The position numbers and the translations under genes were made by a program. Of a stretch of 64,000 nucleotides of DNA, positions 8,328 to 17,939 are shown piece by piece. This DNA is from Pontibacter korlensis (lineage in GTDB: Bacteria > Bacteroidota > Bacteroidia > Cytophagales > Hymenobacteraceae). The first letter of the stretch is position 1. The number at the start of each line of letters is the position of its first letter. Under the pieces are notes generated by a model, which saw nothing but the letters and a program-made list of their open reading frames with translations, ran no database searches and was not told the origin of the DNA. The stretch lies in the NCBI RefSeq assembly GCF_000973725.1, contig NZ_CP009621.1, positions 5,015,001-5,079,000 of the forward strand, in the 5' to 3' direction.

Positions 8328-10625
8328 ATGAAGCTCCACCTGATATCTATACTGCTGCTACTCCTAACGATCGCACCTGCGACAGTTACGGCACAGGTGG
8401 GTAAAAAGCAGCCCCTGCAGCGCCCCAAAATAGGGCTGGTGCTAAGTGGTGGTGGCGCAAAAGGTATGGCTCATATTGGCTTCCTGAAAGTAATGGAGGA
8501 AGCTGGTATACGCCCCGATTATATTACTGGTACAAGTATGGGTAGCCTGGTAGGTGCTTTGTATGCCCTCGGATATTCTGCCAGTGAGATAGAGAAAATT
8601 GCCCTGGAACAGGACTGGGAAATGCTGCTAAGCAACCAGGTTCCGTTAAGCCAGATTGCCATGGAAGAAAAGGAATACTATGGCCGTTACTTGCTGGAGC
8701 TTCCGGTAAAGGGACTAAAGATCAGCTTCCCGAGTGGCTTGATAGAGGGGCAGGCTTTAAATAACCTACTCATCAGGCTCACACGCGGAGCACACGGTAT
8801 ACAGGACTTCAACAAGTTGCCTATACCCTTTGCTTGTGTAGCCACAGACCTGGCCACCGGCGATAAGGTGGTGTTAAGGCAGGGATTTCTGCCAGAGGCA
8901 CTGCGGGCTAGTATGGCCATTCCTACTGTATTTACGCCTATGAAGCTGGATGGCCGCATGCTGGTAGATGGTGGTCTGGTACAGAACTTTCCGGTACAGG
9001 AGGCGCTGGACATGGGCGCAGATTTCGTTATTGGCGTTAATGTTGGCAGCGGCCTGGAGCCAGAGCATAACCTCAAGTCTATGATTGATGTGCTGGTACA
9101 GGCAACGTTCTTCACGAGCGCCTCAAACCTGGAAAGCGAAAAGAAGAAAACAGATCTTTTAGTGGATGTGCTTCCAAGCCTGGAAGGGTACTATAACACG
9201 GGCAGCTTTAAGAACACGAAGGAAATCATCAGAATTGGTGAGCAGGTGGCTAGGCAGTATGAGGATAGCTTGCAGAGCTTAGCAAAGTATTTTAACTCCT
9301 TCCAGGAGCCCATGCACCACCCCGAACTGAGCCCCCTGCAGGATTCTGTTCACTTAGGACAGCTTTACATCAGCGGCACCAGCACCATGCCTCGCCGCAT
9401 ACTGCGTAGAAGGCTTCGCCTGAACGAAAACGAAACCACTACTATCAGCAGCATCGAAGACCGTATAGAAGTACTTTTTGGCACAGGGCACTTCAATAAA
9501 GTATCCTATGCCATGGTACCCACTGACAGCAGCCATCATTTGCAGGTAAATGTGGAGGAGGCTGCCAAGGGATTGTTAAAAACAGCCATTTTCTATGACT
9601 CTGAAAACCGTGCAGGGGCAACTATAAACTTTACACACCGCAACTTGCTTTGGGAAGGATCCCGCTTTGTGGCTGAGGCAGATTTAGGGCAAAACATCCG
9701 CACAGATATAAATTACCTGAAGTATATGGGCTACCGCAATCAGCTGGCAGCCAAGCTCAGCAGCCAGTACTTTAAAAATGACTTCGCATTGTTTAACAAT
9801 AGCGGCAGCAAGGTTGCCATACTTCAACGAAACACTAACATAGGTACACTTGGCTGGCAAACCACTACCAACAACTCCTGGACACTTGGCCAGCAACTGG
9901 AGTATAAGCTAACACGGCTCTACCCACAGGTGGCCGGGCAGGTAAACCTGGATACCATGACGGTAGACATAACACAACTGGAGCAGCTGAAAGTCCGCAA
10001 CTGGTCTTTCTCGTCCTTCTTCAAGCTAAACACACTTGACCGGCACTACTACCCTACCAAGGGCTGGAAAGCTGAGTTGCAGGGTAGCTTTATTTTTGGC
10101 AGCAGGTTTAGCGTTCGCGCCAAAGAGGGACATTCTGAATGGGAAGATAAGATGGGACATGACGATATGGACCCCTACTTTAAAGTAGCGCTAAGTGCCA
10201 ATGGAGTTGTACCTCTCCGCCATAACCTAAGCCTGATGCTGGGCCAGGGCCTTGTAATGTACACCAACAACGACCTACCAATAGGTGAAGAGACACTGGT
10301 TGGAGGTTATACCTCTGTTTTGCCAGATATGGTTGAATACAGAGCTGCCGAGCCTTTTGCCTATTCCACAGATAACCTGCTGTACTCCGGGCTTGGATTA
10401 CAGGTAGAGCTCCGGAAGAAACTTTACCTGCAAACTAGCACTACACTTTTAAACACAAGTCTGTTGCAAGGCTCCCGCAACCTACGCGGTAGAAATAGCC
10501 GCTTGGGCTACAGTGCTACCCTCGGCTACCTTACTCCTTTCGGCCCAATAACAGCTGGCTTAGCACACGAGCGCAACTCCGACTGGCGAGGCTTTATTAG
10601 CCTTGGGTTCAGGCTCCCTTGGTAG
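8328..10625 (+). CDS. Patatin-like phospholipase with C-terminal surface-antigen barrel
   Basis: 765 residues with a Sec signal peptide (to about residue 22). The patatin domain shows the oxyanion motif SGGGAKG (40-46), nucleophile Ser 70 in GTSMG and catalytic Asp 214 in DGGLVQNFPV. A POTRA-like segment follows (about 345-420), then a Bac_surface_Ag/BamA-type beta barrel to the C-terminal FRLPW. The layout matches PlpD-like type Vd autotransporters: the barrel would sit in the outer membrane and present or release the lipase. Single gene; downstream it faces the subtilase region. Confidence 0.92.
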   Translation: MKLHLISILLLLLTIAPATVTAQVGKKQPLQRPKIGLVLSGGGAKGMAHIGFLKVMEEAGIRPDYITGTSMGSLVGALYALGYSASEIEKIALEQDWEMLLSNQVPLSQIAMEEKEYYGRYLLELPVKGLKISFPSGLIEGQALNNLLIRLTRGAHGIQDFNKLPIPFACVATDLATGDKVVLRQGFLPEALRASMAIPTVFTPMKLDGRMLVDGGLVQNFPVQEALDMGADFVIGVNVGSGLEPEHNLKSMIDVLVQATFFTSASNLESEKKKTDLLVDVLPSLEGYYNTGSFKNTKEIIRIGEQVARQYEDSLQSLAKYFNSFQEPMHHPELSPLQDSVHLGQLYISGTSTMPRRILRRRLRLNENETTTISSIEDRIEVLFGTGHFNKVSYAMVPTDSSHHLQVNVEEAAKGLLKTAIFYDSENRAGATINFTHRNLLWEGSRFVAEADLGQNIRTDINYLKYMGYRNQLAAKLSSQYFKNDFALFNNSGSKVAILQRNTNIGTLGWQTTTNNSWTLGQQLEYKLTRLYPQVAGQVNLDTMTVDITQLEQLKVRNWSFSSFFKLNTLDRHYYPTKGWKAELQGSFIFGSRFSVRAKEGHSEWEDKMGHDDMDPYFKVALSANGVVPLRHNLSLMLGQGLVMYTNNDLPIGEETLVGGYTSVLPDMVEYRAAEPFAYSTDNLLYSGLGLQVELRKKLYLQTSTTLLNTSLLQGSRNLRGRNSRLGYSATLGYLTPFGPITAGLAHERNSDWRGFISLGFRLPW

Positions 10626-10865
10626 CACTCTCACCTTAGCACATCCTTCCCTCCGGCTTAAACATGTTCTAGTACTTTTAGAAACTTTTCTTTACCCATT
10701 CAAGTATTAGCTTCGCCCAACGAACTCTGCTGTTGGCCATTTAAACAGTAACATATGATAAAGCACTATCTTGTTACATAACTTTTTTTATTTATCTTTT
10801 CAGAATATCAGCAGAATAGTTGCTGCATTATCTAACCGCTTACCTTAATTAATTTTTATGCTTAC

Positions 10866-12226
10866 GATTGAATGCCAAAGAAAGCCCTCGCACTTGGGTC
10901 TTTAGCCAAGGGATGAATTTGGTTTTCTTTTTGAACCACTCGATGTGGTGCGACATTCCTTCACTTTTGTTGGGTTAGATCTTACCCTATGTTCTACCGC
11001 CTGCACTTGCCGGCTGTTACCTTTGCTGCAGCAAACATGCCCTGCACCGGGCAGGGCGCCAAAAGCAGCCGTGAACCAGATCAAGACATACCGCTTCCGA
11101 CTCAAACCCACCAGGGCGCAGGCACAGGTTTTCACTCAGTGGCTCGGTTCGTGCAGGTATGTCTACAACCTGTGTCTGGCCTACAAGAAACACCTCTGGA
11201 CCAACTATCAAATCTCCGTATCGAAGAACCAGATGCAGCAAGAACTTGCAGCCATTGCCAAGGAGGTCGGGTGGATCGGGTGCGTGCACTCTTTAGACAC
11301 TGCAGGAAGTAACTGATAGGTTGTTCAAATCCTACGATGGTTTCTTTAAGCAGGGCAAAGGCTTCCCCAGGTTCGCCAAACGTAGCCTGTACAGGTCATT
11401 CACATTTAAACAGGGTGTGAAGCTGCACCAGAACACAAGTACGGTACAACTGCCCAAGATAGGCAAGGTGAAATACCGCAAGTCACAGGATGTGCAGGGG
11501 GGTATCAAGACAGCCAGCGTTGTCAAGGAAGCCGATGGGTGGTATGTGACGCTGTGTTGCCAGGTGGATATTGAGCGACTACCACAGATAAGCAATGTGG
11601 TAGGCTTGGATGTTGGTATCAGGTCCTTTGTCGTGACATCTGACGGTCAGGTGGTGGATAATCCTAAACACCTATACCGCTATCAGCACCAGTTAAGGAG
11701 AGCGCAACGTGCTGTATCGAGAAAGAAGAAAGGTAGTAGTAACAGGCGAAAGGCTGCCGGCAAACTTGCCAGGCTGCACCAGAAAGTGAGCAACACCCGC
11801 AAGGACTTCCACCATAAACTCAGCACGCAACTCATTCGCGAGAGCCAAGCGATTGTAGTTGAGAACCTGCAAGTGCAGCATATGGTCAAAAACCGTAAGC
11901 TTGCCAAAAGCATCAGCGATGCTGGATGGTATCAGTTCGTGCAGATGTTAGCCTACAAGTCCAAATGGTATGGTCGGGAGCTTGTGAAGGTAGCCCCCAA
12001 CCATACTTCTCAGGATTGCTGGGTTTGTGGCTGGCGTAACACCGACCTGCAGCTAGCAGACAGGTATTGGACTTGTTCTAACGGACACGTCCTGGACAGG
12101 GATGTGAACGCAGCCATCAATATAAGAAATAAGGCGGTCGGGCAGACCGTTTCAGCTTGGGAGATATACGGTCGCAGTAGCGAGGTAGCCCAGGAATCCA
12201 ACCTGCTTTAGCGGTGGGAATGTCAA
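10866..12226 (+). mobile_element. IS200/IS605-type element, copy 1 (tnpB-only, TTAC/TCAA ends)
   Basis: Left border follows TTAC (10862-10865); right end is TCAA (12223-12226), the same pair known for IS608. The left end carries an imperfect hairpin (AAAGCCC near 10881 with GGGTCTTT near 10896) and the right end one near 12198-12218. No target duplication, as expected for single-strand transposition. It carries a decayed tnpB and no tnpA; between left end and tnpB lies a spacer of about 120 nt shared with copy 3 but not with copy 2. Borders are fixed by alignment of the three copies and by repair of the host ORF. Confidence 0.9.
11071..12211 (+). pseudogene. tnpB: tnpB (RNA-guided nuclease family), frameshifted, IS copy 1
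   Basis: Begins at GTG 11071 (MNQIKTYRF...). Compared with the intact copy on the minus strand at 46016-47155, one extra base lies within about 11290-11320 (CACTCTTTAGACACTG region), which leads to a stop at 11314-11316; the second half continues from 11321 in another frame to the TAG at 12209-12211. The RuvC-like Asp (GLDVGIRSF), Glu (VVENLQ) and Asp (DRDVNAA) and the zinc ribbon (CWVCG...CSNGH) remain readable in the second half. Not expected to make a full protein. Confidence 0.85.
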
Positions 12227-13725
12227 AAAATTTACCACACGTACCGCCCTACCTGTGCTGGCGGCTCTTGGCCTATTTATGGGATGTACACCTGATGAGG
12301 AGCAGGTAACACCAGAAGCTTCCTTCAGTGCTGAGACAACAAGTGCAGCAACAGCAGGATCAGCTAACCCGGTTGTAAGATTGAAAACAAACAGCTTCAT
12401 TATTATTTCCTCTTCCAACAGCCTTCCTTCAGACTTAGAAGGGCAGGTAAAGTTCCTGAAAGGAAACGTTACAGGACTGCTGAAGGAAGTTGGCATGGCT
12501 ACCGTTACCTCAACTGACCCAGATTTTGCAGCAAAGGCTGGCAAAATTCAAGGAGTTAGCGCTGTAATTCGCGATGCAGAGATCCAGTGGCTTAACCCTG
12601 ACAATGAAAAGACATTTGATGCTGCAGCACTAAATGTTAACCCTGCCAGCAGTGGCGACAGTGAGCCTTACTTCTTTCTTCAGTGGGGGCATACTGCTAT
12701 ACAGGCTCCAGCAGCATGGAATGCAGGCGCACGCGGCAAAGGAGTTAAAGTCGCCGTTCTGGACACAGGATTCTTCCTGGATCATCCTGATCTAAAAAGC
12801 AATATTGCTTCCAGTGCATCTTTTGTGCCTGGGGAGCCTGCTCAGTTCAAAAGCATACCTAATGTTCGTACCTCCAGCCATGGTTCTCACGTTGCCGGTA
12901 CTATTGCAGCAGCCGATAATGGTCTAGGAGTAATAGGAGTTGCTCCTGATGCACAGCTAATACTTGTAAAAGTACTCCGTGATTCGGGCTCCGGCAGTTT
13001 CTCCTGGATGATGCAGGGTATACTACATGCCGTTGCAGAAGGCGCTGACGTGATAAATATGAGCTTAGGTGCTGGCTTGCCTCGCAATGGTAAGTTCTTA
13101 GATGAAAATGGCAACATGATTAATGACACAAAGGCCGTTCAGGAGCTTCTTAATGCAATCAGCAGAGTTACCACGTATGCTACCCAGCAAGGTGTAACTG
13201 TTATTTCATCAGCTGGTAACGATGGTAACAACGGTAATAAAGATCAGTCCCTGGTTTACATTCCGGCCAGCGCACCTAACGTTATCTCTATTTCCTCAAC
13301 GGCTCCTACTGGTTGGTTCAATAATCCTCTTACTACTAACTTAGACGGTGTTGCCTCTTATACAAACTTTGGCACACCTGCAGTTAGCTTTGCAGCACCA
13401 GGAGGTGACTTTTCGTACCCTACAAATGAGCTTTCCTCTTTAGGAATACCTGTTTGGGCGCTAGATATGGTGCTAAGCACCGGAACTGAAAGAGGATACA
13501 ACTGGAATGCCGGTACAAGTATGGCCTCTCCGCATGCAGCAGGTGTAGCCGCTCTTATCATTGGCCAGAACGGCGGCAGCATGGACCCTAAGAAAGTTGA
13601 AGCTGCTCTCCGTGCCTCTGCCGATGATCTTGGCAAACCGGGTAGAGACCCTTACTACGGCCATGGTCGAGTAAATGCTTATAAAGCTGTTTCTGCCATA
13701 CAGTAAAGCAGTCATAAACTGTCAC

Positions 13726-13763
13726 AAAAAGCCTCCCCGAGCTTATGCTTGGGGAGGCTTTTT
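13726..13763 (+). terminator. Rho-independent terminator after the subtilase
   Basis: AAAAAGCCTCCCC pairs with GGGGAGGCTTTTT; GC-rich stem and T run. Confidence 0.92.
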
Positions 13764-14066
13764 GTTTTTGAAAGTACCTTTCTTGAATGCTTTTATAGCA
13801 TCCTATCTTTATCACTCTTCCTTCACTATGAAAGTATTTTTACTTGGACAAGTACCTGTCTTTAGTGCATCGTGTCCCTTCCCCTTTTTGTGATCACTTA
13901 TCGCACCTCAACTGCATAATTCGCACCTTTAATACATATTTATTAAATAATTAACATTACTAATTTGTTTTTATTAAATATTTTTAAATAAATTACGTAT
14001 TAATATCTCAAACACATAACTAACACTCACCTTATTTAACAAATCTACAACCTCAACACTTTACCT
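13764..14066. other. AT-rich intergenic region upstream of amt
   Basis: Very AT-rich stretch 13930-14000 with repeated TATTAAATA-type words. No gene, no perfect -7 box seen. Presumably holds the ammonium-transporter promoter. Confidence 0.4.
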
Positions 14067-15434
14067 ATGGCCAAAGCTTTTTCACGTATCCCGATGCTCC
14101 TGCTCTTGCTAGTAGTGATAGCCACCTTTATACTTCCTTCTGTACCGGAAGCAACCGGAGCCGGAAGTGCAGAAATAGATACCGCCGATACTGCCTGGAT
14201 GCTTACCGCCACTGCGCTTGTGCTGATCATGACACCTGGTTTGGCGTTTTTTTATGGCGGTATGGTACGCAAGAAAAACGTGCTCTCCACCATGCTGCAA
14301 AGCTTTATTTGTATGGCAATTGTTACAGTGCTTTGGGTGGTTTTTGGCTTTAGCCTGGCATTCGGAGAGTCGATTGGTGGGGTGTTTGGTAACCCCTTAA
14401 CCTTTTTCATGATGAAAGGTGTGATAGACGGGGCACCATGGCCTGCAGCTCCTACTATCCCGCTACTGCTCTTTGCCATGTTTCAGCTTAAGTTTGCTAT
14501 CATAACCCCAGCACTTATTACCGGGGCATTTGCGGAGCGTATTCGCTTCATCTCTTATACCTTGTTCACCATGCTGTTCTTTGTGTTTATATATGCTCCA
14601 TTAGCACATGCAACATGGCATCCGGACGGCCTTCTGTTTAACCTAGGTGTTCTTGATTTTGCTGGTGGCACGGTAGTGCACATGTCTGCAGGATGGGCAG
14701 CATTGGCATCGGCCCTTTACCTGAAGCGCCGCTATGAGGTAAGCCATGCTCCTGCTCATACTTCTTACGTTATGCTGGGCACGGGCCTGTTATGGTTCGG
14801 ATGGTTTGGTTTTAATGCAGGTTCAGCGATGGGGGCAAGCCCACTGGCGGTTGTTGCACTGGCTACCACTACTACTGCGTCAGCATCTGCCGCACTTGCC
14901 TGGATCTTTTTTGACGCCCTGCGCGGCCGCAAACCATCTGCTATGGGTACCTGTATCGGAGCTGTGGTAGGTTTAGTAGCCATTACACCGGCAGCTGGTT
15001 TTGTAACCATACCTCATTCATTAGCTATAGGCGTTATAGCCGCCATTATCAGTAACCTGGTAGTAGAGTGGCGCACCCGCACTACTGTAGACGATACCCT
15101 AGACGTTTTCCCTTGCCACGGTGTAGGAGGCATGGTAGGCATGCTTTTAACAGGTGTATTTGCCAGCCAGGCTATCAACCCTGCCATCGAGTTAGGTAAC
15201 GGATTAATTTTTGGCGAGTATAAATTATTCTTAGTGCACCTAGCTGCACTGGTAGGTGTATCCATATTTGCCTTCGGTGGCTCTTTCGTTCTTCTGAAAC
15301 TAACTGATCTAATCACACCACTTCGTGTGTCTCAGGAAGAAGAAATAATAGGCTTAGACCTGAGCCAACACGACGAGCGCCAAGACTATCCTGAACCAGA
15401 GCAAGTACAGGAGCGTCAGGCTGTTTTCTCTTAG
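14067..15434 (+). CDS. amt: Ammonium transporter (Amt family)
   Basis: 455 residues, N-terminal signal-like hydrophobic segment followed by 11 transmembrane helices. Signatures: DTAWMLTATALVLIMTPGLAFFYGGMVRKKN, written here in parts (DTAWM, PGLAFFYGG, VRKKN), the first pore His in GTVVHMSAG, FGFNAGSA, and the second pore His in PCHGVGGMVG. It conducts ammonia/ammonium across the inner membrane. Unlike many bacteria, no glnB/glnK gene is adjacent. The C-terminal tail after the last helix is acidic and Gln-rich (about 30 residues) and would be cytoplasmic. Confidence 0.95.
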   Translation: MAKAFSRIPMLLLLLVVIATFILPSVPEATGAGSAEIDTADTAWMLTATALVLIMTPGLAFFYGGMVRKKNVLSTMLQSFICMAIVTVLWVVFGFSLAFGESIGGVFGNPLTFFMMKGVIDGAPWPAAPTIPLLLFAMFQLKFAIITPALITGAFAERIRFISYTLFTMLFFVFIYAPLAHATWHPDGLLFNLGVLDFAGGTVVHMSAGWAALASALYLKRRYEVSHAPAHTSYVMLGTGLLWFGWFGFNAGSAMGASPLAVVALATTTTASASAALAWIFFDALRGRKPSAMGTCIGAVVGLVAITPAAGFVTIPHSLAIGVIAAIISNLVVEWRTRTTVDDTLDVFPCHGVGGMVGMLLTGVFASQAINPAIELGNGLIFGEYKLFLVHLAALVGVSIFAFGGSFVLLKLTDLITPLRVSQEEEIIGLDLSQHDERQDYPEPEQVQERQAVFS

Positions 15435-15464
15435 GCTTCTCATTTTAGTTTATAGTTTGGCAAT

Positions 15465-15508
15465 GCCCCACACTAGTCCTGATGCAAGGGATTAGCTGTG
15501 GGGCTTTT
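15465..15508 (+). terminator. Rho-independent terminator after amt
   Basis: Outer stem GCCCCACA with TGTGGGGC, inner pairing CTAGTCC/GGGATTAG, then TTTTGTTTTT. Confidence 0.8.
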
Positions 15509-15682
15509 GTTTTTAATACAACAGCTATAGGATGCGTGAAAATAGTTTGAGCTGTTTCTGTTGCTCCGGCTCCTATACCAGAACGTGCTGATTTGCTGCC
15601 AAAACAGCTTAAATGATATTTATCACTACAGAAATAATATATAATGTTGATATTTGCACGGATCAAACAACCACTGAAGAGC

Positions 15683-17098
15683 ATGAAAGTAGAGCAGATC
15701 TATACCGGCTGTCTGGCACAAGGAGCCTACTACATCGAAAGCTATGGCGAGGCTGTAATTATCGACCCACTACGCGAAATAAAACCTTACCTGGACAAAG
15801 CAGAAAGAAACGGCGCGAGTATAAAGTATGTATTGGAAACACACTTCCATGCTGACTTTGTATCCGGGCACTTAGATCTTGCCAAAGCTACAGGTGCAGA
15901 AATCGTGTTTGGCCCTAACGCACAGCCTGCTTTTCCAGCGCATATAGCTACCGATGGCGAAGAGTTGAAGGTAGGTAAGCTTACGATAAAAGTGCTTCAC
16001 ACACCGGGCCACACAATGGAGTCTACCACTTATTTGCTTAAAGGTGAGGAGGGAAATGATCATGCCATCTTTACTGGCGATACCCTTTTTATAGGCGATG
16101 TTGGCAGACCGGACCTGGCAGTGAAATCAGATATAACTGAGGAACAACTGGCAGGGCACTTGTACGACTCGCTCAGAAATAAGATAATGCCTCTGGCAGA
16201 TGAGGTGATTGTATACCCCGCTCACGGCGCTGGTTCTGCCTGTGGAAAGAACATGAGCAAAGAAACCTCCGATACACTAGGCAACCAGAAGAAACTGAAC
16301 TATGCCCTGCGTGCCGACATGAGTAAAACAGATTTTATCAAAGAGGTAACAGAAGGTCTTACTCCTCCTCCTGGCTACTTCCCGGTGAATGTGCAATTGA
16401 ACAAAGAAGGCTATGCACACATAGAAGAGGTTATGACAAAAGGTCTGCAGGCGCTATCTCCGGCAGCATTCGAGGCTGCCGCTAACGAAACTGGAGCACT
16501 GATACTGGACACCAGAAAGCCACAGGAGTTTGCCAAGGGTTTTATCCCGAACGCTATCAATATTGGCATTGATGGTGGTTTTGCTCCCTGGGTAGGCACA
16601 CTGATCCCGGATGTTAAACAGCCAATTCTATTTATTGCCGATGAAGGCCGTGCGGAGGAAGTGGTAACAAGGCTTGCCCGCGTTGGGTACGACAACGCCA
16701 TTGGCTACCTGGAAGGAGGCCTAAAAGCTTGGGCTGAGGCAGGTAAAGAGATGGACTCTATACTTTCCATACCTGCCAGTGAGCTGGAAAACCAGTATAA
16801 GCAGGATCATCAAATCTGCATTGTAGATGTACGCAAGCCGGGAGAGTACCAGTCTGAGCACCTGGAAGCAGCTCTTCATGTCCCTCTCGACTACCTGAAC
16901 GAACATTTGGCTGCACTACCGAAAGATAAAGCCTTGTACATTCATTGTGCCGGTGGCTACCGCTCCATGATCGCAGCATCTATACTTAAAACCAGAGGTT
17001 TTGATAACGTAATAGATGTGCAGGGGGGCTACAAAGCCATTTCTGAAACGACAACCATACATCGCACCGCCTTCACTTGCCCTAGCATGCAAAAGTAG
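15683..17098 (+). CDS. MBL-fold hydrolase with two rhodanese domains (persulfide dioxygenase/CstB-like)
   Basis: 471 residues. An N-terminal metallo-beta-lactamase domain (1-235) has THFHAD (His 54, His 56, Asp 58) plus HTPGHTMEST, FTGDTLFIGDVGRPDL and YPAHGAGSACG, typical of ETHE1-like iron persulfide dioxygenases. Two rhodanese domains follow. The second has the sulfur-carrying Cys in HCAGGYRS; the first has FIADEG at the same place, so it is probably inactive. Expected role: oxidation of sulfane sulfur. Start at ATG 15683 rather than the upstream frame extension; a near-consensus -7 box GATATTTG lies at 15649-15656. Confidence 0.9.
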   Translation: MKVEQIYTGCLAQGAYYIESYGEAVIIDPLREIKPYLDKAERNGASIKYVLETHFHADFVSGHLDLAKATGAEIVFGPNAQPAFPAHIATDGEELKVGKLTIKVLHTPGHTMESTTYLLKGEEGNDHAIFTGDTLFIGDVGRPDLAVKSDITEEQLAGHLYDSLRNKIMPLADEVIVYPAHGAGSACGKNMSKETSDTLGNQKKLNYALRADMSKTDFIKEVTEGLTPPPGYFPVNVQLNKEGYAHIEEVMTKGLQALSPAAFEAAANETGALILDTRKPQEFAKGFIPNAINIGIDGGFAPWVGTLIPDVKQPILFIADEGRAEEVVTRLARVGYDNAIGYLEGGLKAWAEAGKEMDSILSIPASELENQYKQDHQICIVDVRKPGEYQSEHLEAALHVPLDYLNEHLAALPKDKALYIHCAGGYRSMIAASILKTRGFDNVIDVQGGYKAISETTTIHRTAFTCPSMQK

Positions 17099-17115
17099 TG
17101 GTGAAAGCACCCATA

Positions 17116-17160
17116 AAAGCAAGCGGGCGGCAGAATTCACATCTGCCGCCCGCTTGCTTT
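17116..17160. terminator. Bidirectional terminator between convergent genes
   Basis: Perfect 19-bp stem running from AAAGCAAGCGGGCGG on the left to CCGCCCGCTTGCTTT on the right, 7-nt loop. Serves the MBL-rhodanese gene (+) and the AraC-type gene (-). Confidence 0.95.
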
Positions 17161-17182
17161 ATACTTATACTTATTCAGTATC

Positions 17183-17761
17183 TTACTCCTGCACTTTATC
17201 CAGCGTTTTGCGCTTAGCAGATTTTACCTGCTTAAAATGGCTTGGGGTAAGGCCAGTAACCTTCTTAAACTGGCTGGAGAGGTGAGCTACGCTGCTATAA
17301 CCAAGCTTATAGGCTATTTCCTTAAGGCTTAGCTCATCGTATACAAGTAGCTCCTTTACCCGCTCTACGCGTTGTAGAATCAGGTACTTTTCGATAGTTA
17401 TACCTTCAAAAGAAGAGAACAGAGAGCTGATGTAATTATAATCCAGCCCTACTTTCTCAGCAATGTAGTCAGAAGTATTTATGTGCAGGTCTTGCTCCCC
17501 AGCCTGGTGAATCAGCTCTATTATCGCCAGCTTTACTTTCTCGATCAGCTGCGTTTTACGGTCATCAAGTAGTTCAAAGCCGTTATTCTCTAGTACATCG
17601 CGGAGTTGCTCCATATCTACGTCATCACTTTCTGTAGCTATTTCTGCCTCCCCTAGCCCTACCTGCAACACAGCATACCCGAGCTTTTGCAACTCCTCAG
17701 CCACCACACGCTTACAGCGGTCGCAGACCATGTTCTTTATGTATATTTTTTTCGTTGCCAT
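17183..17761 (-). CDS. AraC-family regulator with N-terminal HMA-like metal-binding domain
   Basis: 192 residues. The N-terminal 70 residues resemble a heavy-metal-associated (HMA) domain, with MVCDRCKRVV carrying a CxxC pair. The C-terminal part (about 80-185) is an AraC/XylS double HTH: TSDYIAEKVGLDYNYISSLF and LSLKEIAYKLGYSSVAHLSS, ending in FKKVTGLTPSHFK. It is likely a DNA-binding regulator that senses a metal or thiol state through the Cys pair; this is inferred from the domain order. Such proteins are known in Bacteroidota but, to my knowledge, poorly characterised. The Cys-containing side faces no obvious metal-export gene here. Confidence 0.85.
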   Translation of the reverse strand: MATKKIYIKNMVCDRCKRVVAEELQKLGYAVLQVGLGEAEIATESDDVDMEQLRDVLENNGFELLDDRKTQLIEKVKLAIIELIHQAGEQDLHINTSDYIAEKVGLDYNYISSLFSSFEGITIEKYLILQRVERVKELLVYDELSLKEIAYKLGYSSVAHLSSQFKKVTGLTPSHFKQVKSAKRKTLDKVQE

Positions 17762-17914
17762 ACTGTAAAGTTAAGTACCTTAACAACATCCTCGAAATAA
17801 ACTTCAACAATTATCGTTTTACGCCACACGCAGGCAGAAAGGAGTATCAGCAAGCAGGCTATTCTTATTTCCTCTTCCAAAACATGCATACTATGTTATA
17901 TAGGTAGCTTTTTA

Positions 17915-17922
17915 TATTTTTG
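17915..17922 (+). promoter_or_regulatory. Candidate -7 box for the 17940 gene
   Basis: TATTTTTG matches TAnnTTTG and lies 17 bases before the ATG, implying a very short leader. No clear -33 element. Confidence 0.45.
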
Positions 17923-17939
17923 CAGCTTATCTCAAACCT

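Larger units (their letters stand above)
10858..13706 (+). pseudogene. Lipoprotein subtilisin-like serine protease (S8), split by an IS605-type element
   Basis: Host gene made of 10858-10865 (ATG CTT AC) plus 12227-13706. Joining these pieces gives an uninterrupted 495-residue ORF that begins M-L-T-K-F-T-T-R and has a lipobox (LGLFMGC, Cys retained as lipid anchor). The catalytic triad of the S8 fold is present: Asp in AVLDTGFFLDHPDL, His in SSHGSHVAGT, Ser in GTSMASPHAAGVA; an inhibitor-like propeptide precedes it. As it stands the gene has lost its start and the first 2-3 codons to the insertion; internal GTG 12255 could at best start a shortened signal. A -33/-7-like pair (TTG 10771, TATCTTTT 10793-10800) lies upstream. 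Catalytic part appears undamaged. Confidence 0.88.

Noticed and set aside
10626..10857. Possible tRNA or small gene between the patatin and subtilase genes
   Set aside because: No T-loop or acceptor pairing and no ORF; the sequence only fits a promoter region.
12255..12257. GTG 12255 as the true start of the subtilase
   Set aside because: The frame is restored to ATG 10858 by removing the IS, which gives a better lipoprotein signal with a charged N-region.
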